DNA of 64,000 bases, taken from the NCBI RefSeq assembly GCF_016901775.1, contig NZ_JACJKW010000003.1, forward strand, positions 96,898-160,897. The letters are read 5' to 3'. The stretch is from Intestinimonas butyriciproducens (lineage in GTDB: Bacteria > Bacillota > Clostridia > Oscillospirales > Butyricicoccaceae). Below are positions 16,929-25,513 of this stretch, in pieces. Each line of letters starts with the position of its first letter. Within the stretch, counting starts at the first letter, position 1. The position numbers were made by a program, and so were the translations under genes. The notes under the pieces were generated by a model. That model was given only the letters and a program-made list of their open reading frames with translations, made no database searches and was not told where the DNA came from.

Positions 16929-17500
16929 GGGCGCCACACCCGTTCCAGCAGGGCGGAAACGGCCAGGGCGGCGCACACCGAACCCAGGGAGGCCAGCCAC
17001 ACGGCGGGCAGAATGGCAAAAGGCTGGACGCTGCCTGCTGCCGCCCGCACCGCCGCCACATTGGCGGGGATCAGCTGGAGGGAAGCGGAATTGAGCACCA
17101 TCAGCCGCAAAACCGCGGAATGGTCCGGCCTGCCGCCAGTCTGGGCCAAGCGCCGGGCGGCCCGCAGTCCTGCCGGAGTGGCGGCGCTGCCCAGCCCCAG
17201 AAGGTTTGCCGCCATGTTCTGGCTCAGGGCCTGACGGGCCTGTTTGTCCTGGGCCGCCTTGCCGAAAATGCCCCGGATCACCGGGGACAAAAGCCGGGAG
17301 ACCTTTTCGGTCAGCCCGCTCTGATCCATCACTTCTAAAATTCCCGACCATACGCACATCGTCCCGCCGATGGAGAGCGCCAGCTCCACCCCTCCTGCCG
17401 CTCCCTGGGGAAGCGCCGCCGATACCTGCTCCAACTTGCCTCCGGCCGCGCCAAAGCACAGAGCCAGGACAAAAAGCAGGGAAAATACCTTTGCCATCAT
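16925..17500 (-). CDS. spmA: Spore maturation protein A
   Basis: SpmA, 191 aa from the ATG at 17500 (AGGCGG is 8 bases upstream; a GTG at 17509 is less well placed). Membrane protein with the family signatures GGTMCVWSGILEVMDQSGLT, QNMAANLLGLGSAATPAGL and VLNSASLQLIPAN. Coupled to spmB. Expected in the forespore or mother-cell membrane during sporulation. A palindrome at 17592-17606 lies in its upstream region. Confidence 0.94.
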   Translation of the reverse strand: MMAKVFSLLFVLALCFGAAGGKLEQVSAALPQGAAGGVELALSIGGTMCVWSGILEVMDQSGLTEKVSRLLSPVIRGIFGKAAQDKQARQALSQNMAANLLGLGSAATPAGLRAARRLAQTGGRPDHSAVLRLMVLNSASLQLIPANVAAVRAAAGSVQPFAILPAVWLASLGSVCAALAVSALLERVWRP

Positions 17501-17591
17501 GGATTTCACCGCCTTTTTGCTCCATTTCTATGCTCTTTTTCCCAGTTCCATGCAAAAAAGCAGGAGAAGGCATGGAGAAACTTCCTGAATA

Positions 17592-17606
17592 GTCCAACTA
17601 TTGGAC
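17592..17606. promoter_or_regulatory. 15-bp palindrome GTCCAA-CTA-TTGGAC
   Basis: Perfect inverted repeat between divergent spmA and abrB-like genes, about 90 bases upstream of spmA. It is a candidate operator; the regulator is unknown. Confidence 0.45.
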
Positions 17607-17640
17607 AAATAAAAACCTTGATATACCAAGCTTCTTTGGG

Positions 17641-17685
17641 CAATTTTGTCACGGTATTGTCTTGAATAATTAACAATTTTGTCAC
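17641..17685. promoter_or_regulatory. Direct repeats CAATTTTGTCAC upstream of abrB-like promoter
   Basis: Identical 12-mers at 17641-17652 and 17674-17685, 33 bases apart (about three helical turns), just before the -35 box at 17696. They are candidate operator sites, perhaps for autoregulation by the AbrB-like protein. Confidence 0.6.
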
Positions 17686-17695
17686 ATGTCGTTTA

Positions 17696-17724
17696 TTGAC
17701 ACTTTTTGTAAAGGTTGTTATGAT
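17696..17724 (+). promoter_or_regulatory. Strong sigma-A promoter for the abrB-like gene
   Basis: TTGACA (17696-17701), 17-base spacer, TATGAT (17719-17724), 37 bases before the ATG. Confidence 0.9.
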
Positions 17725-17760
17725 ATTGTAGAAATACCAAAAGAATAGAGGAGGTTCTGT

Positions 17761-18009
17761 ATGAAATCCACCGGAATCGTCAGAAACATCGACAGCCTGG
17801 GGCGGATCGTGCTGCCCATCGAGCTGCGCCGCACCCTGAACATTGACGCCAGCAAGGGTGATCCCATTGAGATCTACATGGACGGCACTTCCATTGTGCT
17901 GCGCAAGTATGAGCCCAACTGCGTCTTCTGCGGCAGCTCCAAAAAAGTGTCGGAATTTAAAGGAAAGAATGTGTGCGAAAACTGCCGCAAGGAACTGGCT
18001 GAAAAGTAA
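17761..18009 (+). CDS. AbrB/SpoVT-family transition-state regulator
   Basis: 82 aa. Residues 1-50 form the swapped-hairpin AbrB DNA-binding domain (GIVRNIDSLGRIVLPIELRRTLNI, GDPIEIYMDGTSIVL). The C-terminus has two CxxC pairs (CVFCGSS and CENCRKE), a small zinc-binding tail common in clostridial AbrB proteins and used for multimerization or sensing. Likely regulates stationary-phase or sporulation genes. GAGGAGG precedes the ATG. Confidence 0.93.
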   Translation: MKSTGIVRNIDSLGRIVLPIELRRTLNIDASKGDPIEIYMDGTSIVLRKYEPNCVFCGSSKKVSEFKGKNVCENCRKELAEK

Positions 18010-18030
18010 GAGCCGTTTTTGCTGCAGCAT

Positions 18031-18076
18031 AAAAGGGCCCGTCTCAGAATTTTCATTCTGGGACGGACCCTTTTTT
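18031..18076. terminator. Bidirectional terminator between the abrB-like and DUF1836 genes
   Basis: AAAAGGG-CCGTC-CAGAAT stem paired with ATTCTG-GACGG-CCCTTTTTT; the T-run on plus and A-run on the other side serve both convergent genes. Confidence 0.85.
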
Positions 18077-18671
18077 AATGCTGTTTTGTCTTATCTTTAT
18101 CGGTCTTTGCCTTTGGGGGAACCTGGGTTTCCTGCTGCAGAAGGGAAGCGATCTTCTGGGCCAGGATCCGGTTGGCATTGGCCTGGGCGGAAAACTTCAA
18201 AGCCAGCTGAGCCAGACCCTGGCGGAGATTTTCCTCATCCAGGGCGGAAATATCCTCCCGGGCTCCCCGGGCGGTGTGCTCCAGGGCCTGGCTCTGCTCC
18301 AGGGTCAGCTGGTCAAAGCTTTCCGGCAGGCCGGTTTGCTGGGCGCCCTTGCCTGTCAGGTAGGACAGGGTGGGGATGGGCATAACCTGCTTGAGCATGC
18401 AGATGGTCATCAGCCGCACCAGGTGTTCCCGGCTGTATTTTTTCTTCACCGGCGGGGGGATGAGGCCCAGTTTTACATAATTGTTGATCATGGAGGGGGT
18501 GATCAGTTTGTCCTTGCCGTCGCTGAACAGGGCCAGATACCGCTCCATCAGCATGATCACCTGATCCATATACAGATCCAGCTGGGGCAGACTCTCCCAG
18601 GAAGGAAGCTGAGGCGTCTCAAGCCCATCCAGTCCTTCCAGGGCTTTCTGGCGCAGTGTGCTGTTGTCCAT
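18075..18671 (-). CDS. DUF1836 family protein
   Basis: 198 aa, conserved in Firmicutes, function unknown. The central part (about 55-110: LITPSMINNYVKLGLIPPPVKKKYSREHLVRL) resembles a MerR-like winged helix, so a DNA-binding role is possible. A flexible Lys-rich tail ends the protein. ATG 18671 chosen with AGGGGTGA upstream; longer in-frame forms have no good ribosome site. Confidence 0.8.
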   Translation of the reverse strand: MDNSTLRQKALEGLDGLETPQLPSWESLPQLDLYMDQVIMLMERYLALFSDGKDKLITPSMINNYVKLGLIPPPVKKKYSREHLVRLMTICMLKQVMPIPTLSYLTGKGAQQTGLPESFDQLTLEQSQALEHTARGAREDISALDEENLRQGLAQLALKFSAQANANRILAQKIASLLQQETQVPPKAKTDKDKTKQH

Positions 18672-18777
18672 TGCCGATTCACCCCTGATAAAATCATTTT
18701 GTTGAGAACAAAACATATTGTACCACTGCCTCCCATTCATCGCAATGGTTTTTGCCATGGGAATATCACACAAAAGA

Positions 18778-18818
18778 AACCGGGAAAGGAAGTTTTGAAA
18801 ACTCCCTTTCCCGGTTTT
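18778..18818 (-). terminator. Terminator of the TauE-family gene
   Basis: CCGGGAAAGG ... CCCTTTCCCGG stem extended by AGTTTT/AAACT pairing, six bases after the stop at 18824; T-rich on both strands. Confidence 0.8.
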
Positions 18819-18823
18819 GTCAT

Positions 18824-19543
18824 TCAGCCGTTGAAGGCGATCCACAGTCCAGAAGCCGCCATGACCATATAGACAGCGCTTTTCAGTTTCCTGGCGTTGA
18901 TGGAGCGGAAGATCCTGCCGCCCAGAAAACTGCCGATGAGCAGGCCGGCAGCCCCCCACAGAGTGGGCGCCAGAATGCCGCCGGGGATCAGGTGAAGCAG
19001 GCTGCGCACCAAAAGAAGATAGATGTTGTTGAGAAGAAAATAGCACTGGGTGGTGCCCATGTATTCTTCCTTATCGGGAATCACCGACACGAAATAGAGG
19101 ATCATAGGCGGGCCGCTGACGCTGAACAGGCCGCCGCACAGACCGGAGATCACGCCCACGATGGCGGCGTTGCGCAGCAGGGGACGGATGTGCACTTTGC
19201 CGCTGAAAAAATAGAACCAGATGGCAAGGCACACCAGGAACACGCCCAGCAGCCGCTTGTAAATGGGAGAAGGGGATTCATGCATCAGCCACATCCCCGC
19301 AGAAGAACCCATGATGCAGAACAGGGCGGGGAAGGCCAGCAGCTTCCAGTTGATATGTTTCCAGCACCGGGCCAGAATGGTCAGGTTCAGAGAAAGGGAT
19401 AGAATGGTGGAAATGTTCAAAGCGGCTTCATAGGGGAGAAACAGGGGCATGATGGCCATCATCACGATGCCGAAACCGAAGCCGGTGACGGCCTGGAGCA
19501 GGGAGCTGCTCATGGAAGCCAGGCCCAGCAAGAGCATTTGCAT
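18824..19543 (-). CDS. TauE/SafE-family membrane exporter or permease
   Basis: 239 aa with about eight hydrophobic segments. The N-terminal GLASMSSSLLQAVTGFGFGIVMMAI is the family signature, and the second half-repeat GLCGGLFSVSGPPMILYF is also kept. Members move sulfite, sulfoacetate or other organic anions across the membrane; the substrate here is unknown. ATG 19543 follows AAGGAGGATC. Confidence 0.9.
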   Translation of the reverse strand: MQMLLLGLASMSSSLLQAVTGFGFGIVMMAIMPLFLPYEAALNISTILSLSLNLTILARCWKHINWKLLAFPALFCIMGSSAGMWLMHESPSPIYKRLLGVFLVCLAIWFYFFSGKVHIRPLLRNAAIVGVISGLCGGLFSVSGPPMILYFVSVIPDKEEYMGTTQCYFLLNNIYLLLVRSLLHLIPGGILAPTLWGAAGLLIGSFLGGRIFRSINARKLKSAVYMVMAASGLWIAFNG

Positions 19544-19708
19544 AAAAAAAGATCCTCCTTGTCTGCCGGAACCTTTTGTCCCGGACGGTCTCACAAAGGA
19601 TATTGTAGACCAGATCGGGGTAAATTGCAAAACAAAATGTTGCTCTTGCAAGATGGGAGGGGGGTGGCTATAATGGTCATAATGAACAAAACAGGAGGAA
19701 GATACGGG

Positions 19709-20629
19709 ATGATCACGCAGCAGCGTCTGGAAGAGCTGGTAAACGAATGTGCCTTTGCCACAAAGCAGGGGAAAGTGGCTTCTTATATCCCCAAACTGGC
19801 GGAAGCCGATCCCCAGCAGCTGGGGGTTTACTGGATGGATCTGGAAGGAAACGGCATGGGCGCCGGAGAATGGGAAAAGAGGGTGACGGTGCAGAGCATC
19901 GTGAAAGTGGCCATTTTTCTCCAGGCTCTGGCCGATTGTCCTCTGGATGAGCTGACCCGCCGGATCAGCCTCAACGCCACTGCTGAAACCTTCAATTCCA
20001 TTGTGGATCTGGAAGTGAAAAATCATCACCGGCCTCTCAATCCCTATATCAACAGCGGCGCCATTGCTTCGCTGTATATGGTCTCCGGCGGGCCGGAGGG
20101 CCGCCTTCAGCGGGTGATGGATCTGCTGGGGAAGCTGACGGCCAACGACGCCCTTTCCATTGACGAGCAGGTGTATGTGTCGGAAAAACAGACCGGCCAT
20201 CGTAACCGGGCCATTGCCTATTTTATGAAGAGCACCCAGATCATCGACGGGGATGTGGAGCAGCTTCTGGACGAATATTTCCGCTTGTGCTCGGTGAAGG
20301 TCAACTGCCGGGATCTGGCGATCATGGCCGCCACACTGGCAAACGGCGGGAAAAACCCGGTCACCGGTGTGTGCTGTGCCCGGAAGAGCCACTGCAAAAC
20401 CGCCATGGCTGTCATGGTGTCCTGCGGAATGTACGGCCAGTCGGGGGAATTTCTGGTGCGCACCGGTATGCCCGCCAAAAGCGGCGTGGGCGGGGGCATC
20501 ATGGCGGCCATCCCCGGAAAAGGCGGCCTGGGCGTCGTGGGCCCGGCCCTTAATGAAACGGGCAACAGCGCCGGCGGCATCGAGCTTCTTTCCCGCCTGT
20601 CGGATGAGATGGATCTGAGCATTTTGTAA
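19709..20629 (+). CDS. glsA: Glutaminase
   Basis: Hydrolyses glutamine to glutamate and ammonia. 306 aa, the serine-dependent glutaminase fold: Ser-x-x-Lys pair in QSIVKV, NATAETFNSIVDLE, NPYINSGAIAS, VNCRDLAIMAATLANGG, the SCGMYGQSGEF Tyr segment and KSGVGGGIMAAIPGKGGLGV. The ATG follows AGGAGGAAG. In the same direction and 33 bases before the next gene, so possibly cotranscribed. Confidence 0.96.
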   Translation: MITQQRLEELVNECAFATKQGKVASYIPKLAEADPQQLGVYWMDLEGNGMGAGEWEKRVTVQSIVKVAIFLQALADCPLDELTRRISLNATAETFNSIVDLEVKNHHRPLNPYINSGAIASLYMVSGGPEGRLQRVMDLLGKLTANDALSIDEQVYVSEKQTGHRNRAIAYFMKSTQIIDGDVEQLLDEYFRLCSVKVNCRDLAIMAATLANGGKNPVTGVCCARKSHCKTAMAVMVSCGMYGQSGEFLVRTGMPAKSGVGGGIMAAIPGKGGLGVVGPALNETGNSAGGIELLSRLSDEMDLSIL

Positions 20630-20662
20630 AAGCCGGAACTTCCCGGAGAAAGGACGAATACA

Positions 20663-21121
20663 ATGAAACAATACACCCCGGCCATCGTGGGCGAAATCAA
20701 GAAAAAAAGCATTTTCTCTTTCAGCCGGAAATATGAGACCCGGTATTATGAAGGGATACACCGTCAGGATGAAACGGTGCGGGCCCTGTGGATCGAGATG
20801 AATGCCCTGGGCAAACCGCTGTGCTATCCCTGCGCTTTGTGGGAAGGGGAAAAACTCATGGCCTTCCGCAGCGGCATGACCCGGGAAAACAAGGCCATGC
20901 TTCAGCGGTGGACAGAGGTGATCTCCCCGGAGAAGAAAGAGGAGTTTTCCATCGATGAGCTGGAAGAGACGGTATTTTCTTCCCTTTATCAGAAAGCCAA
21001 GGACAAGGCAGATCAGCTGGAAGGGCTGATCATGCCCGACGAGGAGGAATGGACCGACGAAGAGCTTCTGGCCGATGAGTCTCTGGCCGATGAGGACGAG
21101 GACGAATCTTCACTAAATTGA
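20663..21121 (+). CDS. Conserved-looking hypothetical acidic protein
   Basis: Not recognised. 152 aa, with a basic N-terminal third (KKKSIFSFSRKYETRYYEG), a middle with LWIEMNALGKPLCYPCALWEGEKLMAFRSGM, and a very acidic C-terminal tail rich in Asp/Glu. Probably cytoplasmic. Good ribosome site (AAAGGACG) and a strong terminator just after it support a real gene in an operon with glutaminase. Confidence 0.75.
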   Translation: MKQYTPAIVGEIKKKSIFSFSRKYETRYYEGIHRQDETVRALWIEMNALGKPLCYPCALWEGEKLMAFRSGMTRENKAMLQRWTEVISPEKKEEFSIDELEETVFSSLYQKAKDKADQLEGLIMPDEEEWTDEELLADESLADEDEDESSLN

Positions 21122-21137
21122 ATAAATCAACCAAGCA

Positions 21138-21187
21138 CAGCGGGACGGAAATTCACGATGTTGAATTTTCGCCCCGCTGTTTTTTCT
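21138..21187 (+). terminator. Terminator of the glsA operon
   Basis: CAGCGGG-CG-AAATTC stem paired with GAATTT-CG-CCCGCTG, followed by TTTTTTC. Confidence 0.85.
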
Positions 21188-21321
21188 TTTTTCTTGCTGG
21201 TTCGTTTGGGAGAAAGCAAAAGAAAAGTCGGTCAAAATCCATGAAAAACCCGGGAAAAATCCCGGATATTTGTGCTCAGAGCCGAAAAATCCCCAAAGAC
21301 ATAAAAAAGTCCGGCCAAGGC

Positions 21322-21350
21322 TTGACAAAAACGAGATTATATACTATTAT
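21322..21350 (+). promoter_or_regulatory. Sigma-A promoter for the peptide-binding lipoprotein
   Basis: TTGACA (21322-21327), 17-base spacer, TATTAT (21345-21350), about 68 bases before the ATG. Confidence 0.8.
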
Positions 21351-21417
21351 GAACGCACATTCACGATGTTAAAAACCGGTGAGCCGGGAAATTCAAAGAG
21401 AAAGAGGCGAATGTGCG

Positions 21418-22992
21418 ATGCAGAAGAAAACGAGAAAAATGGTGGCGCTGGTTCTGGCGGGAGCGCTGATGAGCGGCATATTCGCCGCCTGTGCCAAGGA
21501 CAGTGGCGCCAAAGAAGGTTCGGCTGTCAGCCGCAGCATGGAAAACGATGGGGATACCGCCTCGGCGGAAAAGCGGAGCACCCTGGTGATCGCCACCGAA
21601 AGCGAGCCGCCCACTTTGCACCCTTTTGATCACAAGGCGGTTACCGCCACCTATATGAACCTGCTCACCTTCAATGCCCTGATGGCCATTGATCCTGAAA
21701 CATTGGAACCGGTGACCGACCTGGCCGAAAGCTATGAGGCCGTGAGTGAAACCGAATGGGTTTTTACTTTGAAGCAGGGCGTCACCTTCCATGACGGAAG
21801 CACTTTGGATGCCCAGGATGTGAAAGCTTCCATGGAATATGCCAAGACCTACCCCACCACCAAGGACTACACCTCCTTCTGGACCAACATCCAGGTGGTG
21901 GACGACACCCATGTGAAAATCACCACCGACGGCCCCTATGCCATGGTGCTCAACGATATGGCCAGCATTGACATTCTGCCCAGCGAACTGATCGATGAAG
22001 GCAATGACTTTAACGAAAACCCGGTGGGCACCGGCCCCTATTGTTTCGTAGAGTGGAACCGGGGCGACAATATTACCTTTGAGAAGAACCCCAATTTCTT
22101 TGACACAGAGCATCAGCCCTCCATGGAAACCATCACCTGGCGGATCATTCCCGAAGGCTCTTCCCGCACCATTGCCCTTCAGGCCGGGGAAGTGGACTTC
22201 ATTATGGAAGTGGAAGCCACCGATATCACCCGCCTGAAAGAAGACGAGGCCGTTACCGTGCAGGAAAACGAAGGCACCCGTATGAACTTCATGGCCATGA
22301 ACAGCGAAGCCGGGCCCTTTGAGAATCCCTGGTTCCGCAAAGCGGTAAGCGCTGCGGTGGACAGAGATGCCGTGATCACAGTATCCTGCGATGGTCAGGG
22401 CATTGTGGCTCTGGGCCAGACCTCTCCCGCCTTCCCCGGATACAGCGAGGAAAACTCCCAGGAATATGATGTGGAAAAGGCCAAGGAGTATCTGGAGAAA
22501 TCGGGTATTGATCCGGAAGATGCCACCTTCACTTGCCTGGCCTGCACCGATGCCAACCGTCGGGCCGCCGAAGTGATCCAGGCCAATCTGATGGAGATCG
22601 GCATTCAGATGGAGATCGAGACCCTGGACTATGCCACCCACCTCAACGCCATTATGAGCGGCGATTATGAAGCGGCCATCCAGGGCTACACCGCCAGCAA
22701 TATGTATGCCTACAATGTGGGCCTCTATCATTCCTCCGCCATCGACGCCGCCAATCTGGCCCGTATCGATGATCCCAAGGTGGATAGCCTGATCCAGCAG
22801 GCCAAAACCCAGCTGGACAGCACCCAGCGGGAAGCCACTTTCACAGAGCTTTCGGAGTATCTCAATGACTGGACTCCCTTTGTCCCCTTGTATCAGACCG
22901 TTGTGATCAAGGCCTATGACAAAGACCTGGAAGGGGTCGTTGTGGGCAAAGACGGCAATGTGGCCTTTGAAGATGTGCGCTGGAGCGCTTAA
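21418..22992 (+). CDS. Family 5 extracellular solute-binding lipoprotein (peptide/nickel type)
   Basis: 524 aa lipoprotein that would capture peptides, nickel chelates or similar ligands for an ABC importer. Signal: KKTRKMVALVLAGALMSGIFAAC with a lipobox-like end (Cys about 23). The SBP_bac_5 core is seen: DLAESYEAVSETEWVFTLKQGVTFHDGS, VGTGPYCFVEWNRGDNITFEKNPNFF, and the C-terminal WTPFVPLYQTVVIKAYDKDLEGV. No cognate permease or ATPase directly adjoins it; an Opp-type permease lies 1.3 kb away on the other strand. ATG 21418 preferred over an upstream GTG, as it gives a proper signal peptide. Confidence 0.93.
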   Translation: MQKKTRKMVALVLAGALMSGIFAACAKDSGAKEGSAVSRSMENDGDTASAEKRSTLVIATESEPPTLHPFDHKAVTATYMNLLTFNALMAIDPETLEPVTDLAESYEAVSETEWVFTLKQGVTFHDGSTLDAQDVKASMEYAKTYPTTKDYTSFWTNIQVVDDTHVKITTDGPYAMVLNDMASIDILPSELIDEGNDFNENPVGTGPYCFVEWNRGDNITFEKNPNFFDTEHQPSMETITWRIIPEGSSRTIALQAGEVDFIMEVEATDITRLKEDEAVTVQENEGTRMNFMAMNSEAGPFENPWFRKAVSAAVDRDAVITVSCDGQGIVALGQTSPAFPGYSEENSQEYDVEKAKEYLEKSGIDPEDATFTCLACTDANRRAAEVIQANLMEIGIQMEIETLDYATHLNAIMSGDYEAAIQGYTASNMYAYNVGLYHSSAIDAANLARIDDPKVDSLIQQAKTQLDSTQREATFTELSEYLNDWTPFVPLYQTVVIKAYDKDLEGVVVGKDGNVAFEDVRWSA

Positions 22993-23026
22993 CCCCCCTC
23001 ACCTCTATTTATAGAACGCAAATGGA

Positions 23027-23067
23027 AAAGGACCCGTTCTCCACAGTCTGTGGGAAACGGGTCCTTT
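23027..23067. terminator. Bidirectional terminator between convergent genes
   Basis: AAAGGACCCGTT / AACGGGTCCTTT stem between the binding protein and the flavoprotein gene on the minus strand. Confidence 0.85.
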
Positions 23068-23075
23068 CCTGCTTA

Positions 23076-23684
23076 TCAGGGGTTTTCAATGTCCATGCGG
23101 CACATTTCTTCATAAGATACGCCGTTTTCTTTGCCATAGATCTTCCAATACCGGTTGCCTGCCCGGATAAACAGGAAGCGGGGCAGCGGCATAGCCGTGG
23201 CGATTTCCGTCGCTTTTCCCTGCTCCACAGCGGCGGCCAGCTGGCCGATGGCCTTTTCCGCCCGGGAACGGAAGGGGGTGCGCAAAATGGCTTCCCCGCT
23301 GCCCAGCTTCATGACAGAGCCCATGGGAAAGCCGGTTTCTTTGGCAAACAGCCGCAGAATATCCACCGCCACATCGTTTTGCCCCGGCTCCAGAAAACCG
23401 CAGTTGATGAGCACCGACAGGCGGGGTTTGTTCTGAGGAGGGTTGTGCTGCACTTCCGCCAGGAAGGCCAGAAGATCTACTGGCAGGCTGTCCACATACA
23501 GGGGAAAAACCAGAAGCAGATGGGAGAAGTGTTCCATCTCCTGAATGAGCCGGGAAGCCGGCTGGCCTTTGAGGGCAAAATACTGGCAGGGAAGGGAGCA
23601 GCGGGCAGAAAAAATGGCAGCGTATTCCTTGGAGTTGGAACGGGCAGCCCGGGGGCTGGCGTTGAGGATCATCACTTGTTCCAT
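23076..23684 (-). CDS. Flavodoxin-like NAD(P)H-dependent reductase
   Basis: 202 aa flavodoxin-fold protein. It starts with VMILNASPRAARSNSKEYA, the phosphate-binding turn of the FMN-reductase superfamily, followed by LLLVFPLYVDSLP, which fits the flavin site. The C-terminal half is less conserved. Overlaps the previous gene (23672-24178) by 13 bases, so the two flavin proteins are coupled and may form one enzyme. Electron donor and substrate unknown. Confidence 0.8.
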   Translation of the reverse strand: MEQVMILNASPRAARSNSKEYAAIFSARCSLPCQYFALKGQPASRLIQEMEHFSHLLLVFPLYVDSLPVDLLAFLAEVQHNPPQNKPRLSVLINCGFLEPGQNDVAVDILRLFAKETGFPMGSVMKLGSGEAILRTPFRSRAEKAIGQLAAAVEQGKATEIATAMPLPRFLFIRAGNRYWKIYGKENGVSYEEMCRMDIENP

Positions 23685-24178
23685 GAAAGCACCTCCTGCA
23701 TGGCGGCTTCCTGCACTTCTTCTTCCCGGCAGAAAAAAACTTTGTAGGATTTGAAGTTCATGTTCCGCCGGTTGCGCTCCACCAGGCGGCAGAACAGATC
23801 CTTTTCTTCCTGGCTCTCCGGGCCGTAGGCCAGAATAACGGCCTCTTTTTCCTCCACCAGCCGCTGCACATGATGGGTCTCCCCCATGTGGGGGCGGAGG
23901 AAGGCCTGCTGAATGGGAAGGGAACGCTCCAGCATGGCTTTCATCCGGGGCGCCCAGCTGCCGAATATCACCTGGCTCACATAGAGCACCCGGTGGCTGC
24001 GGGCAATCAGGGGGTAGATCTGGGGCGCATCATCCCGTATGACACACCGGCCGGGGGTTTTGACCCAGCAGCCGAAGCAGCCCACACAGGGAGTTATTTT
24101 CTTTTGGGACAGATCAATATATTCCCGCTGCGGGGCTGCGGGCAGGGAAAGGGGTCGATCGCTGAGGATCAGCTCCAT
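23672..24178 (-). CDS. Iron-sulfur flavoprotein-like reductase
   Basis: 168 aa, NADPH-dependent FMN reductase / flavodoxin-fold family. The motif TPCVGCFGCWVKTPGRCVIRDD is typical of these proteins and could hold a cluster or disulfide. YVSQVIFGSWAPRMKAMLERSLP follows. The N-terminus is short, lacking the usual full first beta-alpha unit seen in longer members. GGAGG before the ATG at 24178. Acts with the overlapping 23076-23684 gene. Confidence 0.8.
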   Translation of the reverse strand: MELILSDRPLSLPAAPQREYIDLSQKKITPCVGCFGCWVKTPGRCVIRDDAPQIYPLIARSHRVLYVSQVIFGSWAPRMKAMLERSLPIQQAFLRPHMGETHHVQRLVEEKEAVILAYGPESQEEKDLFCRLVERNRRNMNFKSYKVFFCREEEVQEAAMQEVLSWNK

Positions 24179-24274
24179 AAATAAAGTCCTCCATTTGATT
24201 TTGGAATAAAAAATGAAATCGATTTATTATAAAGGATTTTAGGGAAAAAATATAGAGTGAATTTTATGGCAATG

Positions 24275-24308
24275 AAAAAAGCCCTCCCACATAAGCAGGA
24301 GGGCTTTT
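24275..24308 (-). terminator. Terminator of the Opp-type permease gene
   Basis: AAAGCCCTCC / GGAGGGCTTTT hairpin with a T-run on the minus strand, 15 bases after the stop. Confidence 0.85.
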
Positions 24309-24322
24309 GGTATTCTTTTGGT

Positions 24323-25231
24323 TTACGAACGGCTGAACTGGGAGCGGATGCGAGGGTCGATGACCACATACAAAAGGTCTACCACCAGATTGATAATAGA
24401 GAAGCAGAAAGCAAAGGTGATGACGCAACCCAGAATCATGGGGAAATCCCGTTCGTTGATGGAGTCCACCAGAAGCCGGCCGATGCCGGGCCAGGAGAAG
24501 ATCAGCTCCACCAGAATGGAACCGCTGAACACCTCGCACAGCCGCAGGCCCATGACGGTGACAATGGGGATCAGGGCATTGCGCAGAGCGTGTTTCCGCA
24601 CCACCGCTTTGAATGCCTGGCCCTTGGCCCGGGCGGTGGTGATGTAATCCTGGCGGATGGTCTCCAGCATGGAGGAGCGGGTAATACGGGAAATAAAGGC
24701 CATGTTTCCGAAAGCCAGAGTAAAGGCTGGAAGCACCAGACTGCTGAATGTCAGGCTGCCGGAGGTGGGGAACCAGCCCAGATGCAGCGCAAAAAGAATG
24801 AGCATCAGCATTCCCAGCCAGAAGTTGGGCATGCTCACGCCGAAAAAGGAGATCAGCATGCTCACATTGTCAAAAAGGGTGTTTTGCTTGATGGCAGCAC
24901 ACACGCCGATGGGAAGGGACAAAACCAGGGTGACAATACCGGCTGCTGCGGTGAGCTTGATGGTTTTGGGCAAACGCACGCCCAGCTGGACACGCACAAA
25001 ACTGTCTTCGGCGAAGATCTCTTTCATAGTGCGGGCATATTGCACCAGAATGGGATCGTTGAGCCCCCGTTCCTCCCGGATGATCTCGGCTTCCTCCGGG
25101 GTGGCCGCTTTGCGCACCGCCGAACGGTCGGCATTGCCTGGGGCAAAATAAAAGAGCAGATAGACGATAAAGGTGGCGCCGAAAAGCACCGGCAGCAGGA
25201 TGATCAGTCGTTTGAATACATATTTCCACAT
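24323..25231 (-). CDS. ABC transporter permease, DppB/OppB type
   Basis: 302 aa with about six membrane segments. The N-terminal MWKYVFKRLIILLPVLFGATF, the loop EIIREERGLNDP, and the EAA cytoplasmic loop TARAKGQAFKAVVRKHALRNALIP define the family; it ends with the usual GRLLVDSINERDFPMI and RIRSQFSRS. Peptide/nickel importers need a second permease (OppC) and two ATPases; none is in the window, so this is an orphan here. It may serve the lipoprotein at 21418. ATG 25231 used rather than an upstream long form. Confidence 0.92.
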   Translation of the reverse strand: MWKYVFKRLIILLPVLFGATFIVYLLFYFAPGNADRSAVRKAATPEEAEIIREERGLNDPILVQYARTMKEIFAEDSFVRVQLGVRLPKTIKLTAAAGIVTLVLSLPIGVCAAIKQNTLFDNVSMLISFFGVSMPNFWLGMLMLILFALHLGWFPTSGSLTFSSLVLPAFTLAFGNMAFISRITRSSMLETIRQDYITTARAKGQAFKAVVRKHALRNALIPIVTVMGLRLCEVFSGSILVELIFSWPGIGRLLVDSINERDFPMILGCVITFAFCFSIINLVVDLLYVVIDPRIRSQFSRS

Positions 25232-25437
25232 GGGCGGACCCTCGATTCCTTTATTGGAATAGGCCAAAAGGGCAAAGAAAAAAGGCCGCTGATTTGGCAC
25301 TATTAAACCATAACACAATCCCTTGTCCATTTCAAGGCGGCAGAGGGCCGGGAAAGGAGTTTCGGGGCTGAACGGATAGAGAAAAAAAGAGGGCGGTTTT
25401 GTGCAAATTAGTTAATTACTTTGTAACAACTAAAAAA

Positions 25438-25465
25438 ATCCCCAAGGACGCAGGTCCTTGGGGAC
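25438..25465. repeat. Palindromic repeat, left copy
   Basis: The hairpin CCCCAAGGAC-gcag-GTCCTTGGGG appears here and again at 25645-25671. The identical 27-base blocks flank repeat copy B. Confidence 0.8.
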
Positions 25466-25513
25466 AATGGATGAGAAAAGGATATGACAGGAAAACACTT
25501 TTGCCCTGCTTTT

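Noticed and set aside
21366..21381. 16-base match to repeat copy C (TAAAAACCGGTGAGCC)
   Set aside because: Could occur by chance in a 64-kb window and has none of the other repeat blocks.
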